Source: Paenibacillus sp. H1-7 (lineage in GTDB: Bacteria; Bacillota; Bacilli; Paenibacillales; NBRC-103111). From it: a stretch of DNA of 64,000 bases. The translations under genes and the position numbers were made by a program. The notes below the pieces were generated by a model. The model was not told where the DNA came from. It worked only from the letters and a program-made list of their open reading frames with translations, and ran no database searches. Numbering within the stretch: the stretch's first letter is position 1; the number at the start of each line of letters is the position of its first letter. Below, one piece after another: positions 16,837 to 26,088 of the stretch. The stretch spans positions 4,899,501 to 4,963,500 of the forward strand of contig NZ_CP031168.1 in the NCBI RefSeq assembly GCF_022354825.1, written 5' to 3'.

Positions 16837-19431
16837 TTACAATATTTCAATGTAACCTTCTGTTCCGTTCACGCGAATTCTCTGCCCGTCTTTGATCATT
16901 TTGGTAGCATTATCCACACCGACAACTGCAGGTAAGCCATATTCACGCGCGATAACAGATCCATGGGTCATCAGTCCACCGACTTCGGTGACTAGGCCTT
17001 TTATGGATACAAACAAGGGTGTCCAGCCAGGGTCGGTAAACGAGGTAATTAAAATATCTCCTTCTTCTAGATCCACATTCTCCATATTTAAAATGACACG
17101 CGCCCGCCCTTCTATAACTCCGGAAGAAACAGGCAGACCTACAATCGCATTAGCCGGCAGATTGTCTCGTTTGTACGCACCTGTAATGGTTTCGCCATCA
17201 GAAGTGATGACACGAGGAGGAGTTAGTTTTTCGAAAAATTTGTAATCCTCTTTTCGTTTGTTGATTATTTCATAATCAACTTTATTAGTGCGTACAACTT
17301 CGTGAAGCTCTTCAAAAGTGAGGTAGTAAATATCTTCTTTTTCCTGAATAACGTTAGCTTTCATAAGCTGTTCGGCTTCTTTCATCATAGCTTGCTTATA
17401 GACATAGTATCGATTAATCATGCCGTATTTGGGATACTCACGATAACCGATGAAATTCCGGATTAGACTGATCATACGTTTTGTCTCTTCTGCTTTTTTC
17501 TCACCATCCGGCAATTGTTTCAATCGATCTAATAGCTCTCGTTCTTTTTCCAAAGCTTCCTGGAGGCCTTGCTCAAATTTCCGATTGCCGGCATTTGGCT
17601 CGAAGTTTTTGAGGTTACCAAGAATCATAGGGACAAGTGTAATTGGCTTTTCACTCCAACGAGTTCTAGTAATATCGATCTCTCCTGCACATCGCATCCC
17701 GTATTTATTGAGATAAGCATAGATAGCGTCTTGCGTTTCCTGGCCACCATCCAACTTAACCAACTCATCCAAAAAGCCATCATCTTTGGCATGCTGCAAA
17801 TAATCTATGACTTCCGGATAAGGGCGAATCAGATCCGCTACATTCATTAACTCCAGACCCATTTCCGAAGTAATATTGTTGGGTACAGATTGGGAAAGCG
17901 TATCCGCTGCGTTTATTTCGCCTAACCATTTGTTCATATTTTCATTGATCCATGAAGAAGCATTCATTGCAGCCATAAAGACCGCCGTGCTTTGCGGATC
18001 AAATAAGATCTTCTTTAATTGCTGTACATCTTCCAAAATAAAATCAAACAATTCGGATCCTGATTTCGATCGGATGTTATGTTTTAGCTCTTCTATCGAT
18101 GATTGATTTTTCTTGATTAAATCAGCAACGATAGTCGGATCGTTATCGATTTGTGCCAGCGTATCTGTATTACTTCTATTGGGAATCGGTGCTGTTTGAT
18201 CATTTTCTAACAATTTTATATAATCTCGCTCTATTATGGTCATGAGTGCGCCCTTTATGAGCGGATCGGATCCAATGGTATTCAATAAAGCTTCCCGGCC
18301 GACAGGTGTAGCCAGCCTAGGTGCAACATCAATAAACAACCTCCCGCCGGCTTTACGCATAGGTGCAGGAGTAACTAACAGGTAAAAAGACAATCCCAAT
18401 GGTTTTATGGGATCTGTCATCATTTGTTGATGACCAACAGATAAATAGACGTGATTTTCTTGATCATTCGCTTCAGGGACCGGGTATAAAGTAGTGATCT
18501 GCCGACTCTGGACAATATAAAATGTATCATCAGCCAAACACCACTCAATATCTTGAGGACAGCCAAAATAAGCTTCGATCTGTCTTCCGATGCGTGCCAG
18601 TTGTAAAATTTGCTGCTCAGTAAGTGTTTGAGACTTTTGCTTATCAGGATCAATACGTTGTGTCTCTGTTCCGCCTTCTTTCCGTCCATAGATAGCCAAT
18701 TGTTTGGCTGCTATCCTTTTCTCGACGATTTCCCCTTCCTGTACTTTATAACAATCGGCGGATACCAATCCAGAGACCAGTGCTTCTCCGAGTCCAAAAC
18801 TCGCATCAATTGAGAGCAGCTTTCGGTTGGAGGTAATCGGATCAGCGGTGAATAATATTCCCGAAGCCTCTGGGAAAACCATCCTTTGAATGACAACGGA
18901 TAAATAAACTTGACTGTGGTCGAACCCATTCTGCATACGGTAGATTACCGCGCGATCCGTAAATAGGGACGCCCAGCATTTGCTGATATGGTGCAGGATT
19001 GCTTCTTTACCGATAATATTTAAAAAGGTATCTTGTTGACCGGCAAAAGAGGCATGCGGCAAATCTTCGGCGGTCGCGCTAGAACGAACTGCATAGGCAT
19101 GTTCCACGCCTAATTGGGAGTGATAATGGGTAACTGCATTTACAACATCGGCAGGAATTTCTGCTTCCATAATGATTTGACGAATCTTCTTGCTCACTTC
19201 ACCAATTTGATCTCGATCTTCTGCTTTTAGCACGGTTAGTTGAGCCAACAATGCTTGATACGTTTCGTTTTGTTCGACGGCTTTTTGATATCCTGCTGTT
19301 GTAACACAAAATCCTTCAGGTACCTGTATTCCTTGAATTTTTGATAATTCTCCTAAGTTCAAACCTTTTCCGCCAATGAGGAACAGCTGCGTCTTTTCGA
19401 TTTCCTGGAAGCCGAGAACCAACGAACTCAT
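16837..19431 (-). CDS. rph: Rifamycin phosphotransferase
   Basis: The 864-residue protein has the three-domain layout of Rph and of PEP synthase. An ATP-binding domain covers about 1-310 (LIGGKGLNLGELSKI, YAVRSSATAEDLPHASFAGQQDTFLNI, GILFTADP, PQDIEWCLADDTFYIVQSRQ), a rifamycin-binding insert about 320-750, and a C-terminal swivelling His domain. The catalytic His lies in TEVGGLMTHGSVIAREYGLPAVVGV (about residue 825), split here by the Gly-Gly turn. Length and the MTHGSVIAREYG signature match Listeria/Bacillus Rph, which transfers the beta-phosphate of ATP to the rifamycin ansa chain. It lacks the PEP-utilising C-terminal barrel of PEP synthase. A good sigma-A promoter lies 122 bp upstream. 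It predicts intrinsic rifamycin inactivation. Confidence 0.9.
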   Translation of the reverse strand: MSSLVLGFQEIEKTQLFLIGGKGLNLGELSKIQGIQVPEGFCVTTAGYQKAVEQNETYQALLAQLTVLKAEDRDQIGEVSKKIRQIIMEAEIPADVVNAVTHYHSQLGVEHAYAVRSSATAEDLPHASFAGQQDTFLNIIGKEAILHHISKCWASLFTDRAVIYRMQNGFDHSQVYLSVVIQRMVFPEASGILFTADPITSNRKLLSIDASFGLGEALVSGLVSADCYKVQEGEIVEKRIAAKQLAIYGRKEGGTETQRIDPDKQKSQTLTEQQILQLARIGRQIEAYFGCPQDIEWCLADDTFYIVQSRQITTLYPVPEANDQENHVYLSVGHQQMMTDPIKPLGLSFYLLVTPAPMRKAGGRLFIDVAPRLATPVGREALLNTIGSDPLIKGALMTIIERDYIKLLENDQTAPIPNRSNTDTLAQIDNDPTIVADLIKKNQSSIEELKHNIRSKSGSELFDFILEDVQQLKKILFDPQSTAVFMAAMNASSWINENMNKWLGEINAADTLSQSVPNNITSEMGLELMNVADLIRPYPEVIDYLQHAKDDGFLDELVKLDGGQETQDAIYAYLNKYGMRCAGEIDITRTRWSEKPITLVPMILGNLKNFEPNAGNRKFEQGLQEALEKERELLDRLKQLPDGEKKAEETKRMISLIRNFIGYREYPKYGMINRYYVYKQAMMKEAEQLMKANVIQEKEDIYYLTFEELHEVVRTNKVDYEIINKRKEDYKFFEKLTPPRVITSDGETITGAYKRDNLPANAIVGLPVSSGVIEGRARVILNMENVDLEEGDILITSFTDPGWTPLFVSIKGLVTEVGGLMTHGSVIAREYGLPAVVGVDNATKMIKDGQRIRVNGTEGYIEIL

Positions 19432-19469
19432 TCAACATCTCTCCTAACCATTAAATTGAGAAAAAACAT

Positions 19470-19498
19470 TTGACAAGAGTTTACCGCCATGATACAAT
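19470..19498 (+). promoter_or_regulatory. Consensus sigma-A promoter facing away from rph
   Basis: TTGACA (19470-19475), a 17-bp spacer and TACAAT (19493-19498) form a near-perfect promoter on the plus strand inside the rph leader. It would make a transcript antisense to the rph leader, running into a hairpin with a T tract at 19587-19617. No ORF lies between. Confidence 0.5.
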
Positions 19499-19507
19499 TA
19501 AATTGTA
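19493..19507. promoter_or_regulatory. Perfect 15-bp palindrome in the rph leader
   Basis: TACAATTAAATTGTA is a perfect 7-1-7 inverted repeat overlapping the -10 of the plus-strand promoter and lying in the transcribed rph leader. It may be an operator, or may be a chance AT-rich palindrome. Confidence 0.4.
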
Positions 19508-19552
19508 AGATGAGATACATACGACCATATTTATGATAACAGTCGTGAATTG

Positions 19553-19581
19553 ATTATATCATTGCATCTGTTCATATGCAA
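19553..19581 (-). promoter_or_regulatory. Sigma-A promoter of rph
   Basis: On the minus strand TTGCAT (19581-19576), a 17-bp spacer and TATAAT (19558-19553) form a good promoter. It predicts an rph leader of about 115 nt, which contains the 15-bp palindrome and the opposing promoter. Confidence 0.65.
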
Positions 19582-19586
19582 GCGCC

Positions 19587-19617
19587 AAGAATCTGGTTTT
19601 TTTTCAGGTTCTTTTTT
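19587..19617 (+). terminator. Candidate terminator for a short antisense RNA
   Basis: AAGAATCTG and CAGGTTCTT (one G-T pair) flank a T-rich loop and are followed by TTTTT. With the promoter at 19470-19498 this defines a possible plus-strand transcript of about 110 nt. Confidence 0.4.
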
Positions 19618-19836
19618 GATGTTCCGCTGCTATTTGTCCCGTCCAAAAAACATTCAATTCTGCTTTCAAACCGCATAGATTATGCAACCTTAGGAAATTC
19701 TAAGATTGTATTGTTTTAACCTTTGCGTTAAACCACATGCTTTCCCGATCATTCTTCATATGATCATGAACCTCTCCATTGATACACACTGAAGTATCGC
19801 GAAACAATTCCAGCTCCTTCGAAAACAAAACAACAA

Positions 19837-19872
19837 GCGCACTGAACGCCCTGCAAGGGGTATTCAGTGCGC
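19837..19872. terminator. Terminator at the end of the siderophore gene cluster
   Basis: GCGCACTGAA and TTCAGTGCGC form a perfect 10-bp stem. The minus-strand side continues TTGTTGTTTTG, 147 bp past the last synthetase gene. The rest of 19618-20018 shows nothing else. Confidence 0.7.
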
Positions 19873-20018
19873 TTTCTTGTATGGGTGGTTATGAAAGCGT
19901 AGAACAGATCATCGGAGTGAGCGAGAGTTTTCCAGTCACTTCTGCGCTACTTTTCACCCAAATGGCATCCGCTCAGTTCTAACTCAAGCTCGAAACGTTG
20001 CGAACAGGGCGGCTGATG

Positions 20019-22070
20019 TCAGTTTAAGCCTGCAAATGGATTGACCGACATGCCAGCGCCCGACGGCATGCTGCCGGAAACGGCTCCCTCCTGCTCCAGC
20101 AGCGGCTTGAGCAAGTTTTTCCACGGCCAGCTTGGCTGCCTAAACAGAGCATCTTCCGTCAGCTCGCGGACAGTCACAGGCAAGTCAGCCAGCTCGATCG
20201 CTTCGAGCAAGCTTTCCTTCAGCTCGACCCCTAGACGCAGCTCCGCGATGCCGTACCGGTGTGCAACCGTCTCTAGGATGGAATACAGATTCACCTGGAT
20301 TCCAAGCGTTTGGATATAAAAGAGCAGCTTCTGCGGAGTCTCATTGTAAAGCGAATTGGGATAGCCCGGCTTCATCTTGTAGCAAGGATCATCCAGCCCG
20401 TGCATCTGCATCCACGGCAGATGCAGTCTCGCGGAATCGTGATCGCGCAGCAGCATACCTGCAAGCTTACCATCGCGGAGTACAAGCACCACGTTTTGCC
20501 CGTGAATTTCCGGGACTACACCCAAGCGGAACATCCTCAACACTATTTGACCAAAGTGGACGCACACTTCCCTGAACAACTGGATGGCCGACTCGACCGT
20601 TTCCGGCAATGAACGAAGTCGCATCCAATCATCGAAGATATGGTGCGCTCCAATAGGGCGCAGGACGGATAAAGCCGACATCGGCATGAGACGAGTCTCT
20701 TCTCTTCCAATTAGATGCGGCGGATAACCGCGTACGAGTGCGGACAAATGACGAGGAGGATCGGCGAACAGGTCACCGTTCTCCGGCACATACGCCCACC
20801 AGTTCGTTTCATCGCACAAACTCAGCTGCTCTTTAAGCACCGGATCGCGCTCTCTTGCCTGCTCCAGCAGCCGCTGTCCCCGCTCGCTGTTCATCATGTG
20901 CACAGCAGGCAAATACCGTACCGCACCGAGCGAGACGATGCCGAGCGGCAGCTTGACGTGTTGTGCACCTCCGTCTAATGGAGCAAGCGACCGGGCCGAG
21001 GAAGTCGAAACATAGTTACCGGCTTCCACGCCAAGGGGCATGTAAATACCGGAATCCAGCTCGTGCGGCAGCATCTTCGGCAGCACGGCTTCTAGCTGCC
21101 ACGGGTGAGCGGGCAGCGCCGTGTATTCCTCCGGCGACAACCCGAGCTTCTTCATCGCTTCGTCTATGCCGGCGCGCTCGTCCGCCGTCAGCAAGAGGTC
21201 GGCGGGACCGAATGACGCACCTCGCTCCGCGTTGCCGCTGCCGTGCAGCAAATACTCGCGTTTGACCGCGAGCCATTGCAGCTTGACCGGCTGGCCCGAC
21301 TCAGCGCTGTAGGCTCGGTAATCCGCCTCCGTCCACCCGCCCTTCGCTTTGGCGACGGGGTGAAACGGTCGGTCGCGCCAAGCGGCATGACGCTCCAGCC
21401 TGACAAACGACCACGGGTCGCCGGTATGCCCGCCGTGTTGAAGCTCTGCCGCCTCTTCTTCTGCGAGCCTCGCCGACCACTGCGCCTGCTCCAGTGACAG
21501 CTGCAGCAGATCATGCAGCCGCGTCACGCCGGTGGAGCCGTCCGGTGCAGTTCGCCCAGGCTTCTTACCGTTGTAGAGTGCATCCGTCAATCGGCGGAGC
21601 ACCTCTGCAGCATCCAAGCGAACGGGAGACATGCCGCCAACCTCGTACACTCCGCTGCCCGCTATATAACGATTAGTTTGCACGAACCCCGGCCTCACCT
21701 GGAATACAATACTATGGCCCGACTCCCGGTCTGCCCACCAGCGGTAAAGCTTCGCTTCTGGCCGAACGGATCCGGGTTCAGGGCTCGCTTCGTCGCTTAG
21801 CGCATTCAAGCCGTCAGGCCATAATGCGGCGACGACCGCGTCTTGTCGGGCGTCAGTCAAGCCGATCAGCTCGCCACGCCCTTCCACTTCGGTCAAGCCT
21901 TCGGCCAGAAGCGCATTAATCAGATCGGCAAGGATTCGTTCCGCCGCCTCGGCAGCCAGTGCTTCGTACGCATGCGATGCCGAAGCACCCTTCGCGTGAC
22001 TTTGCTCCCTTTCAGCTGAGCTCTTAGTGCCTGCTACTGCGCCGGATAGTCTTTTTACGGTCACGCTCAT
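20019..22070 (-). CDS. IucA/IucC-family NIS siderophore synthetase (third copy)
   Basis: The 683-residue protein belongs to the NRPS-independent siderophore synthetases, which adenylate a carboxylate (citrate or alpha-ketoglutarate end) and condense it with an amine. Family marks are ALPAHPWQLEAVLPK, STSSARSLAPL (with TSSxR, the phosphate-binding pattern), HVKLPLGI, EIHGQNVVLVL and LRDHDSARL; the C-terminal part resembles FhuF-like thumb helices. An N-terminal extension of about 50 residues contains a low-complexity Ala/Glu-rich stretch. Its ATG overlaps the sbnH-like stop by 4 bp. In the staphyloferrin B scheme three such enzymes (SbnC, SbnE, SbnF) act in turn; which step this one performs cannot be decided from motifs. 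Confidence 0.9.
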   Translation of the reverse strand: MSVTVKRLSGAVAGTKSSAEREQSHAKGASASHAYEALAAEAAERILADLINALLAEGLTEVEGRGELIGLTDARQDAVVAALWPDGLNALSDEASPEPGSVRPEAKLYRWWADRESGHSIVFQVRPGFVQTNRYIAGSGVYEVGGMSPVRLDAAEVLRRLTDALYNGKKPGRTAPDGSTGVTRLHDLLQLSLEQAQWSARLAEEEAAELQHGGHTGDPWSFVRLERHAAWRDRPFHPVAKAKGGWTEADYRAYSAESGQPVKLQWLAVKREYLLHGSGNAERGASFGPADLLLTADERAGIDEAMKKLGLSPEEYTALPAHPWQLEAVLPKMLPHELDSGIYMPLGVEAGNYVSTSSARSLAPLDGGAQHVKLPLGIVSLGAVRYLPAVHMMNSERGQRLLEQARERDPVLKEQLSLCDETNWWAYVPENGDLFADPPRHLSALVRGYPPHLIGREETRLMPMSALSVLRPIGAHHIFDDWMRLRSLPETVESAIQLFREVCVHFGQIVLRMFRLGVVPEIHGQNVVLVLRDGKLAGMLLRDHDSARLHLPWMQMHGLDDPCYKMKPGYPNSLYNETPQKLLFYIQTLGIQVNLYSILETVAHRYGIAELRLGVELKESLLEAIELADLPVTVRELTEDALFRQPSWPWKNLLKPLLEQEGAVSGSMPSGAGMSVNPFAGLN

Positions 22071-23299
22071 TGCGACTCCTCCTGCCCGGCTTCGAAAAAG
22101 ATATGATCCGGATGCGCATGGCTGAGAAAATCATGCGCCGAGATCGTCCAGCCATAGGCTCCCGCTAAATGGAAGAGCAGCACATCCCCGATGCGGAGAC
22201 GGGAAATGCGTACGTCCCGGGCGAGCACGTCCTTCGGCGTGCACAGCTCGCCGGCTGCAGTAATCTCGATGTCCCTTACTTCGGGACGCGGGAACGGATA
22301 GTCCCACTGCTCCAGCGGGACGATTTCAAACGGATGGCTATGCTGCCATGCTCCCGGCAGCCGGAAATGATGCGAGCCGCCCCGCAGTACGGCGTAATGC
22401 TTGTCGTGGTTGCACTTTAGGTCAACAACTTCGGCGGCGTAGTAGCCGCAAGTAGCCGCCAAATAGCGCCCTGGCTCGAACAGCAGCTCCACACCCGGCA
22501 GCCGCTTCTCCTCCAGCACACGGCTAAGCTCCTTGATGAATACGGGCCATTCGAATTTGCGGTCCAAATCAGTGTATGAAATGCCGAAACCGCCACCCGC
22601 ATTCAAGTAACGGACCGTCAAGCCGAACGTTTCCTTCCACTCCGTTACTCGGTCCCAATAAACCGAAATGAGCAAAGCGTGCAAATGCGCATCCAAATTG
22701 TTCGAAATCGAATGGAGGTGGAAGCCCTCCAGCTGAAGATGCGGTAGCGACTGGGCGAGCTGAATCGCTTCGGGAACATCAGCCTCGTCGATGCCGAACT
22801 GCGTAGGACGCCCCGCCATGACCAATGTCGCTTCAGGGAAAGAAGCGCGCAGGTTGACGCGCAGCAGGACGGAAGCTATTTTTCCAATCCTTCCTGCGAT
22901 CAGCGAGATGCGGCGCAGCTCGTGCATGCTCTCGGCATGGAACAGCATAACGCCAAGCTCTAGAGCCTCTGAGATTTCGTAATCTTTTTTGCCGGGTCCG
23001 CCGAAAATAATCGGTTTGTCTGCCGACACCTCGCGGACTTTGCGGACTTCCCCGATCGATGCGGTTTCAAAGCCATAAACGACAGGTGCCAGACACTCCA
23101 AATAGTCTCTAGACGGATTCGCCTTCATCGCGTAAAACAGCCGGCACCCTTCCGGCAAGCTATCCGCGCATGTCTGCGCCCGCCCGCGCAGTTCCCGCTT
23201 ATCGTACAGAAAAGCGCAGACTGGCTCAGACCCATCCTTCTTCAAGCGTTCCACCAAAGCAATGACGGTTCGTTCTGCTTTCGTTACCACAGCATTCAT
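22067..23299 (-). CDS. sbnH: PLP-dependent decarboxylase, SbnH-like
   Basis: The 410-residue protein is a fold-type III (alanine racemase-like) PLP decarboxylase of the DABA/lysine/diaminopimelate group. The PLP lysine lies in LFYAMKANPS, the barrel follows (EGFHLHSISNN, LNAGGGFGISY, LLFEPGRYLAATCGYYAAEVV), and the C-terminal beta domain has LCTPKDVLARD and GAYGWTISAHDF. In staphyloferrin B synthesis SbnH decarboxylates the citryl-diaminopropionate intermediate to the diaminoethane form. It lies between sbnG and a synthetase and overlaps the latter, as expected for that pathway. GGAAGGTGCGAAGAAACCG precedes its ATG. Confidence 0.85.
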   Translation of the reverse strand: MNAVVTKAERTVIALVERLKKDGSEPVCAFLYDKRELRGRAQTCADSLPEGCRLFYAMKANPSRDYLECLAPVVYGFETASIGEVRKVREVSADKPIIFGGPGKKDYEISEALELGVMLFHAESMHELRRISLIAGRIGKIASVLLRVNLRASFPEATLVMAGRPTQFGIDEADVPEAIQLAQSLPHLQLEGFHLHSISNNLDAHLHALLISVYWDRVTEWKETFGLTVRYLNAGGGFGISYTDLDRKFEWPVFIKELSRVLEEKRLPGVELLFEPGRYLAATCGYYAAEVVDLKCNHDKHYAVLRGGSHHFRLPGAWQHSHPFEIVPLEQWDYPFPRPEVRDIEITAAGELCTPKDVLARDVRISRLRIGDVLLFHLAGAYGWTISAHDFLSHAHPDHIFFEAGQEESQ

Positions 23300-23388
23300 C
23301 GGTTTCTTCGCACCTTCCTTCCAAAATATGTATAAACATCCGTATCAGCAGCTTCGCTGAGCGCGCTCATCTGTGCAAGATGCTCAAC

Positions 23389-24174
23389 TTACCCCTTTGC
23401 AGCCTGTACTTCTGCGGCGAACGATTGCAAATGTGCCCGCATGGCACGGAACGACACGCCCCGTTCATCCCCGAGGACGAACGCTCGTACACCGAGCTGC
23501 CGCCACTCCTCGTAATCTTCCATTGCCCTGGGAATAGCGCAATAAGTCACGCCTTGACGCAGGGACGCTTCGTACGATTGCTTCAGTCCCGCTTTCACTA
23601 GAGGAGCGCGCGTTTGCCACGGAATTCCGTAAGACTGCGACAAATCCGCCGCCCCTTCCAGCACCATGTCGATGCCGGGCACGGACAGAATTGCATCAGC
23701 TTGTTCTACGCCTGACCTGCTCTCAATCATAGGAACAACCATGATCTCCTCGTTCGCCCTGCGTATATATTCGGTCAAATCGTGCTTGCCGAACGTCCCC
23801 GCCCTGCCGCTGTTCAAGCTGCGGCTCCCTTCGGGAGCGTATTTGCAAGCGCGGACGATCAGCTCCGCCTGCTCGCGGGATTCCATGTGGGGCACGACGA
23901 TGCCGAGCGCTCCCCCATCGAGCGCACGCAATATTTCCTTCGGATTCGGCTCGGACACGCGCACAAGCGCCGTTAATCCGACCGCTTCCGCCGCACGAAT
24001 CATATTTTCCAGTGTTTCCGGGTTCACTAGCACATGCTCCGTATCCATAATGACAAAATCAAATCCTGCGCAGCCTACCATCTCCACGACAACAGGCGAA
24101 GGGATCGAGCACAACAGCCCGAATACCATCTCACCTTCACCCAGCTTCTGTTTCAGCCGATTCGTTCCAAGCAT
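23389..24174 (-). CDS. sbnG: HpcH/HpaI aldolase-family citrate synthase, SbnG-like
   Basis: The 261-residue protein has the HpcH/HpaI class II aldolase (beta/alpha)8 fold: FGLLCSIPSPVVVEMVGCAGFDFVIMDTEH, ALVRVSEPNP, GIVVPHMESREQAE and VVPMIESRSGVEQADAI, each broken by short loops. In staphylococci SbnG of this family makes citrate from oxaloacetate and acetyl-CoA, giving the siderophore pathway its own citrate supply when the TCA cycle is down under iron starvation. The location between two NIS synthetase genes and sbnH argues for that role and against aromatic catabolism. It starts 6 bp after the previous gene. Confidence 0.85.
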   Translation of the reverse strand: MLGTNRLKQKLGEGEMVFGLLCSIPSPVVVEMVGCAGFDFVIMDTEHVLVNPETLENMIRAAEAVGLTALVRVSEPNPKEILRALDGGALGIVVPHMESREQAELIVRACKYAPEGSRSLNSGRAGTFGKHDLTEYIRRANEEIMVVPMIESRSGVEQADAILSVPGIDMVLEGAADLSQSYGIPWQTRAPLVKAGLKQSYEASLRQGVTYCAIPRAMEDYEEWRQLGVRAFVLGDERGVSFRAMRAHLQSFAAEVQAAKG

Positions 24175-24180
24175 GGCCGG

Positions 24181-26088
24181 TCACCGAAACGGATGGAGCG
24201 GGTTCGGCGCATCCTGCATCCGAATCTGGGTATCCCCAAGCAATCGGCGCGAAGTCAACTGCTCCACTTGGATCGTGCTCGCAAACAAATCAAATGCCTG
24301 GTAACGTGCTTCATGCTGAGGATGCTCGCGACGATATTCGTGAACAATGTCCGCCACCATTCGCCAGAAGCTTTCCTCCGGCAGCCCGTAGCGTTCCTCC
24401 AGCAAGAAGCATACCTCCGTCAAATTAATGAAGAAAAAGGCGTCATGGACAAAATCACGCACCATGTCCGCACGGTCTGTCTCAATAAACGAATTCGGAT
24501 TTACCCGAGCGTGATGGTCGGATAAAGCGTGCAGCACCGGGCAAACTTCCGGATTCGCCAAATCCCGGCGGGAAAACCGGATGCCGTCATGAAAATCTTT
24601 AAATGCGACACGGACGGGAACGCCGTTGCGGTGTATGAGCACCATGTTTTGCGCATGCGATTCGAGTGCAACGCCATGGGCAAATAGCAAGTGAATGAGC
24701 GGGCGCACAGAAACGTTCAACAGCTGACGCGTCCATGCTTCAACACCATGCGCCTTCACCCATGGGTCGATGAACGGTGTACCGCTGCGCTCGATATGGG
24801 ACAGCGCATTGAAAGGCGAGGCTTCCTCCTCTTCACGCAAAAAGAGGTGTACACTTTCCCGCCAAATCGCGCCCAGTGTACCATATGTTTTGGACCTGAC
24901 CAGAGCGGGCAGCGGCGCTGTCTCATGATCGTAGACAACCCCTGCGATTTCCCGGAGCAGCACAAAGTCAAGCTGCTGCGCCACGGGGTCCTGCTCCACC
25001 AATTGGCTCAGCCAATCCGAGATAATCGGCGCGTTCAGCACCGTATGCTTCGCGAGCATGCGTCCGGTCGACGTATTGATAAGGTTCATCGGCAGTTTCA
25101 AATACGCTCTCTCGCGATGCGACATATTCGCTAATGTACGGATTGACTGCTGCGGCCGGTACTCGTCCTCGCCTTCGCCCAACAATACGATCTCGCCTTC
25201 AGCGATGCTCGAGTGCAATAGCCGTACCGTAATCTCTCTCCACTGCCACGGATGCACCGGAACGAATCGGTACGCTTCCGGAGATTTTCCAGCTGCCTTG
25301 AGATTCTCAGTGAACCGTTCCGCTGTCCCGGCCCCTAGCTCCGTCACCATAAACGCGTTGAAATCGAGCGCCGCCGAGTGCGCCAGCGCAACTTGATCTA
25401 CAGGCACCGCCAGCCATAACGGATACAGTGCGGGCTTGAATTCCGGTCCGAAAGACGCGTTGTCCTCCAGATTGAAGCCGATTCTTGATTTATAGCAGGG
25501 ATGGTAAGGATGGCCATCCATAATGGTGCCCTCCAGCTCGTCGTAGCTCCTCTCCGAACCGGAAAGCTCACGCAGCGGAGCAGCATATTGCGCCTGTACG
25601 TCCTTGATCAGTGTTTGCCCAAGCTCTTCCATAAAAAGAGCGAGTCGGTCCGGCTCAATCACCGGTCCGAGTACTTCCTGCACCAAGTTGGCAAGCCGCG
25701 CCTCATTCTCCGTCCCTTCGGAGCCTACGCGCCGGACGGCCCCCGTCCGGCTAAGCCGGATTCGACCGAAGCTCAGCTTTGTGCGTCCCGTGCATAGATA
25801 GGTAACCGCTTCTCCATCTGCCGTCACGCCGGATAGCACAATCTCCTCATCCTTTGTCGATTCGGAGGTTGCTTGCGTTTCATCCTCGGCATTTTGCCGG
25901 ACAACAATGCCTTCGTAAAGCAGCGATTCGATCAGTTGACGGATGATTCGCTGCTCTACCCTTCTATACTCGGACGATTGAAGCGCCTCGATCCAGTCAT
26001 TCCCCCGTCTACTTTCGTTGTGTCCGGCGACGGACGAACCACGCATCGTGGCTTCGCCTTGTTTTTCCTTTGTTTGCTGTATAATCAT
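24181..26088 (-). CDS. IucA/IucC-family NIS siderophore synthetase (second copy)
   Basis: The roughly 635-residue protein shows the family motifs GHPYHPCYKSRIGF, VPVHPWQWREITVRLL, STGRMLAKHTVLNAPIISDWL (TSTGRM phosphate-binding pattern), ESHAQNMVLI and FKDFHDGIRFSRRDLANPE. I use the ATG at 26088, which overlaps the previous stop (ATGA) and has GGAGG nine bases before it; an ATG at 26094 is also possible. It condenses a citrate carboxylate with an amine such as diaminopropionate. It could be the SbnE- or SbnF-like enzyme, which I cannot resolve by eye. Confidence 0.9.
   Translation of the reverse strand: MIIQQTKEKQGEATMRGSSVAGHNESRRGNDWIEALQSSEYRRVEQRIIRQLIESLLYEGIVVRQNAEDETQATSESTKDEEIVLSGVTADGEAVTYLCTGRTKLSFGRIRLSRTGAVRRVGSEGTENEARLANLVQEVLGPVIEPDRLALFMEELGQTLIKDVQAQYAAPLRELSGSERSYDELEGTIMDGHPYHPCYKSRIGFNLEDNASFGPEFKPALYPLWLAVPVDQVALAHSAALDFNAFMVTELGAGTAERFTENLKAAGKSPEAYRFVPVHPWQWREITVRLLHSSIAEGEIVLLGEGEDEYRPQQSIRTLANMSHRERAYLKLPMNLINTSTGRMLAKHTVLNAPIISDWLSQLVEQDPVAQQLDFVLLREIAGVVYDHETAPLPALVRSKTYGTLGAIWRESVHLFLREEEEASPFNALSHIERSGTPFIDPWVKAHGVEAWTRQLLNVSVRPLIHLLFAHGVALESHAQNMVLIHRNGVPVRVAFKDFHDGIRFSRRDLANPEVCPVLHALSDHHARVNPNSFIETDRADMVRDFVHDAFFFINLTEVCFLLEERYGLPEESFWRMVADIVHEYRREHPQHEARYQAFDLFASTIQVEQLTSRRLLGDTQIRMQDAPNPLHPFR

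Noticed and set aside
16837..19431. Phosphoenolpyruvate synthase as the identity of the 864-residue protein
   Set aside because: The His domain ends the protein with the MTHGSVIAREYG signature and there is no PEP-binding barrel after it, which fits rifamycin phosphotransferase.
19779..19982. 67-codon plus-strand frame after the siderophore cluster
   Set aside because: It reads through the 10-bp terminator stem at 19837-19872 and has no ribosome binding site.
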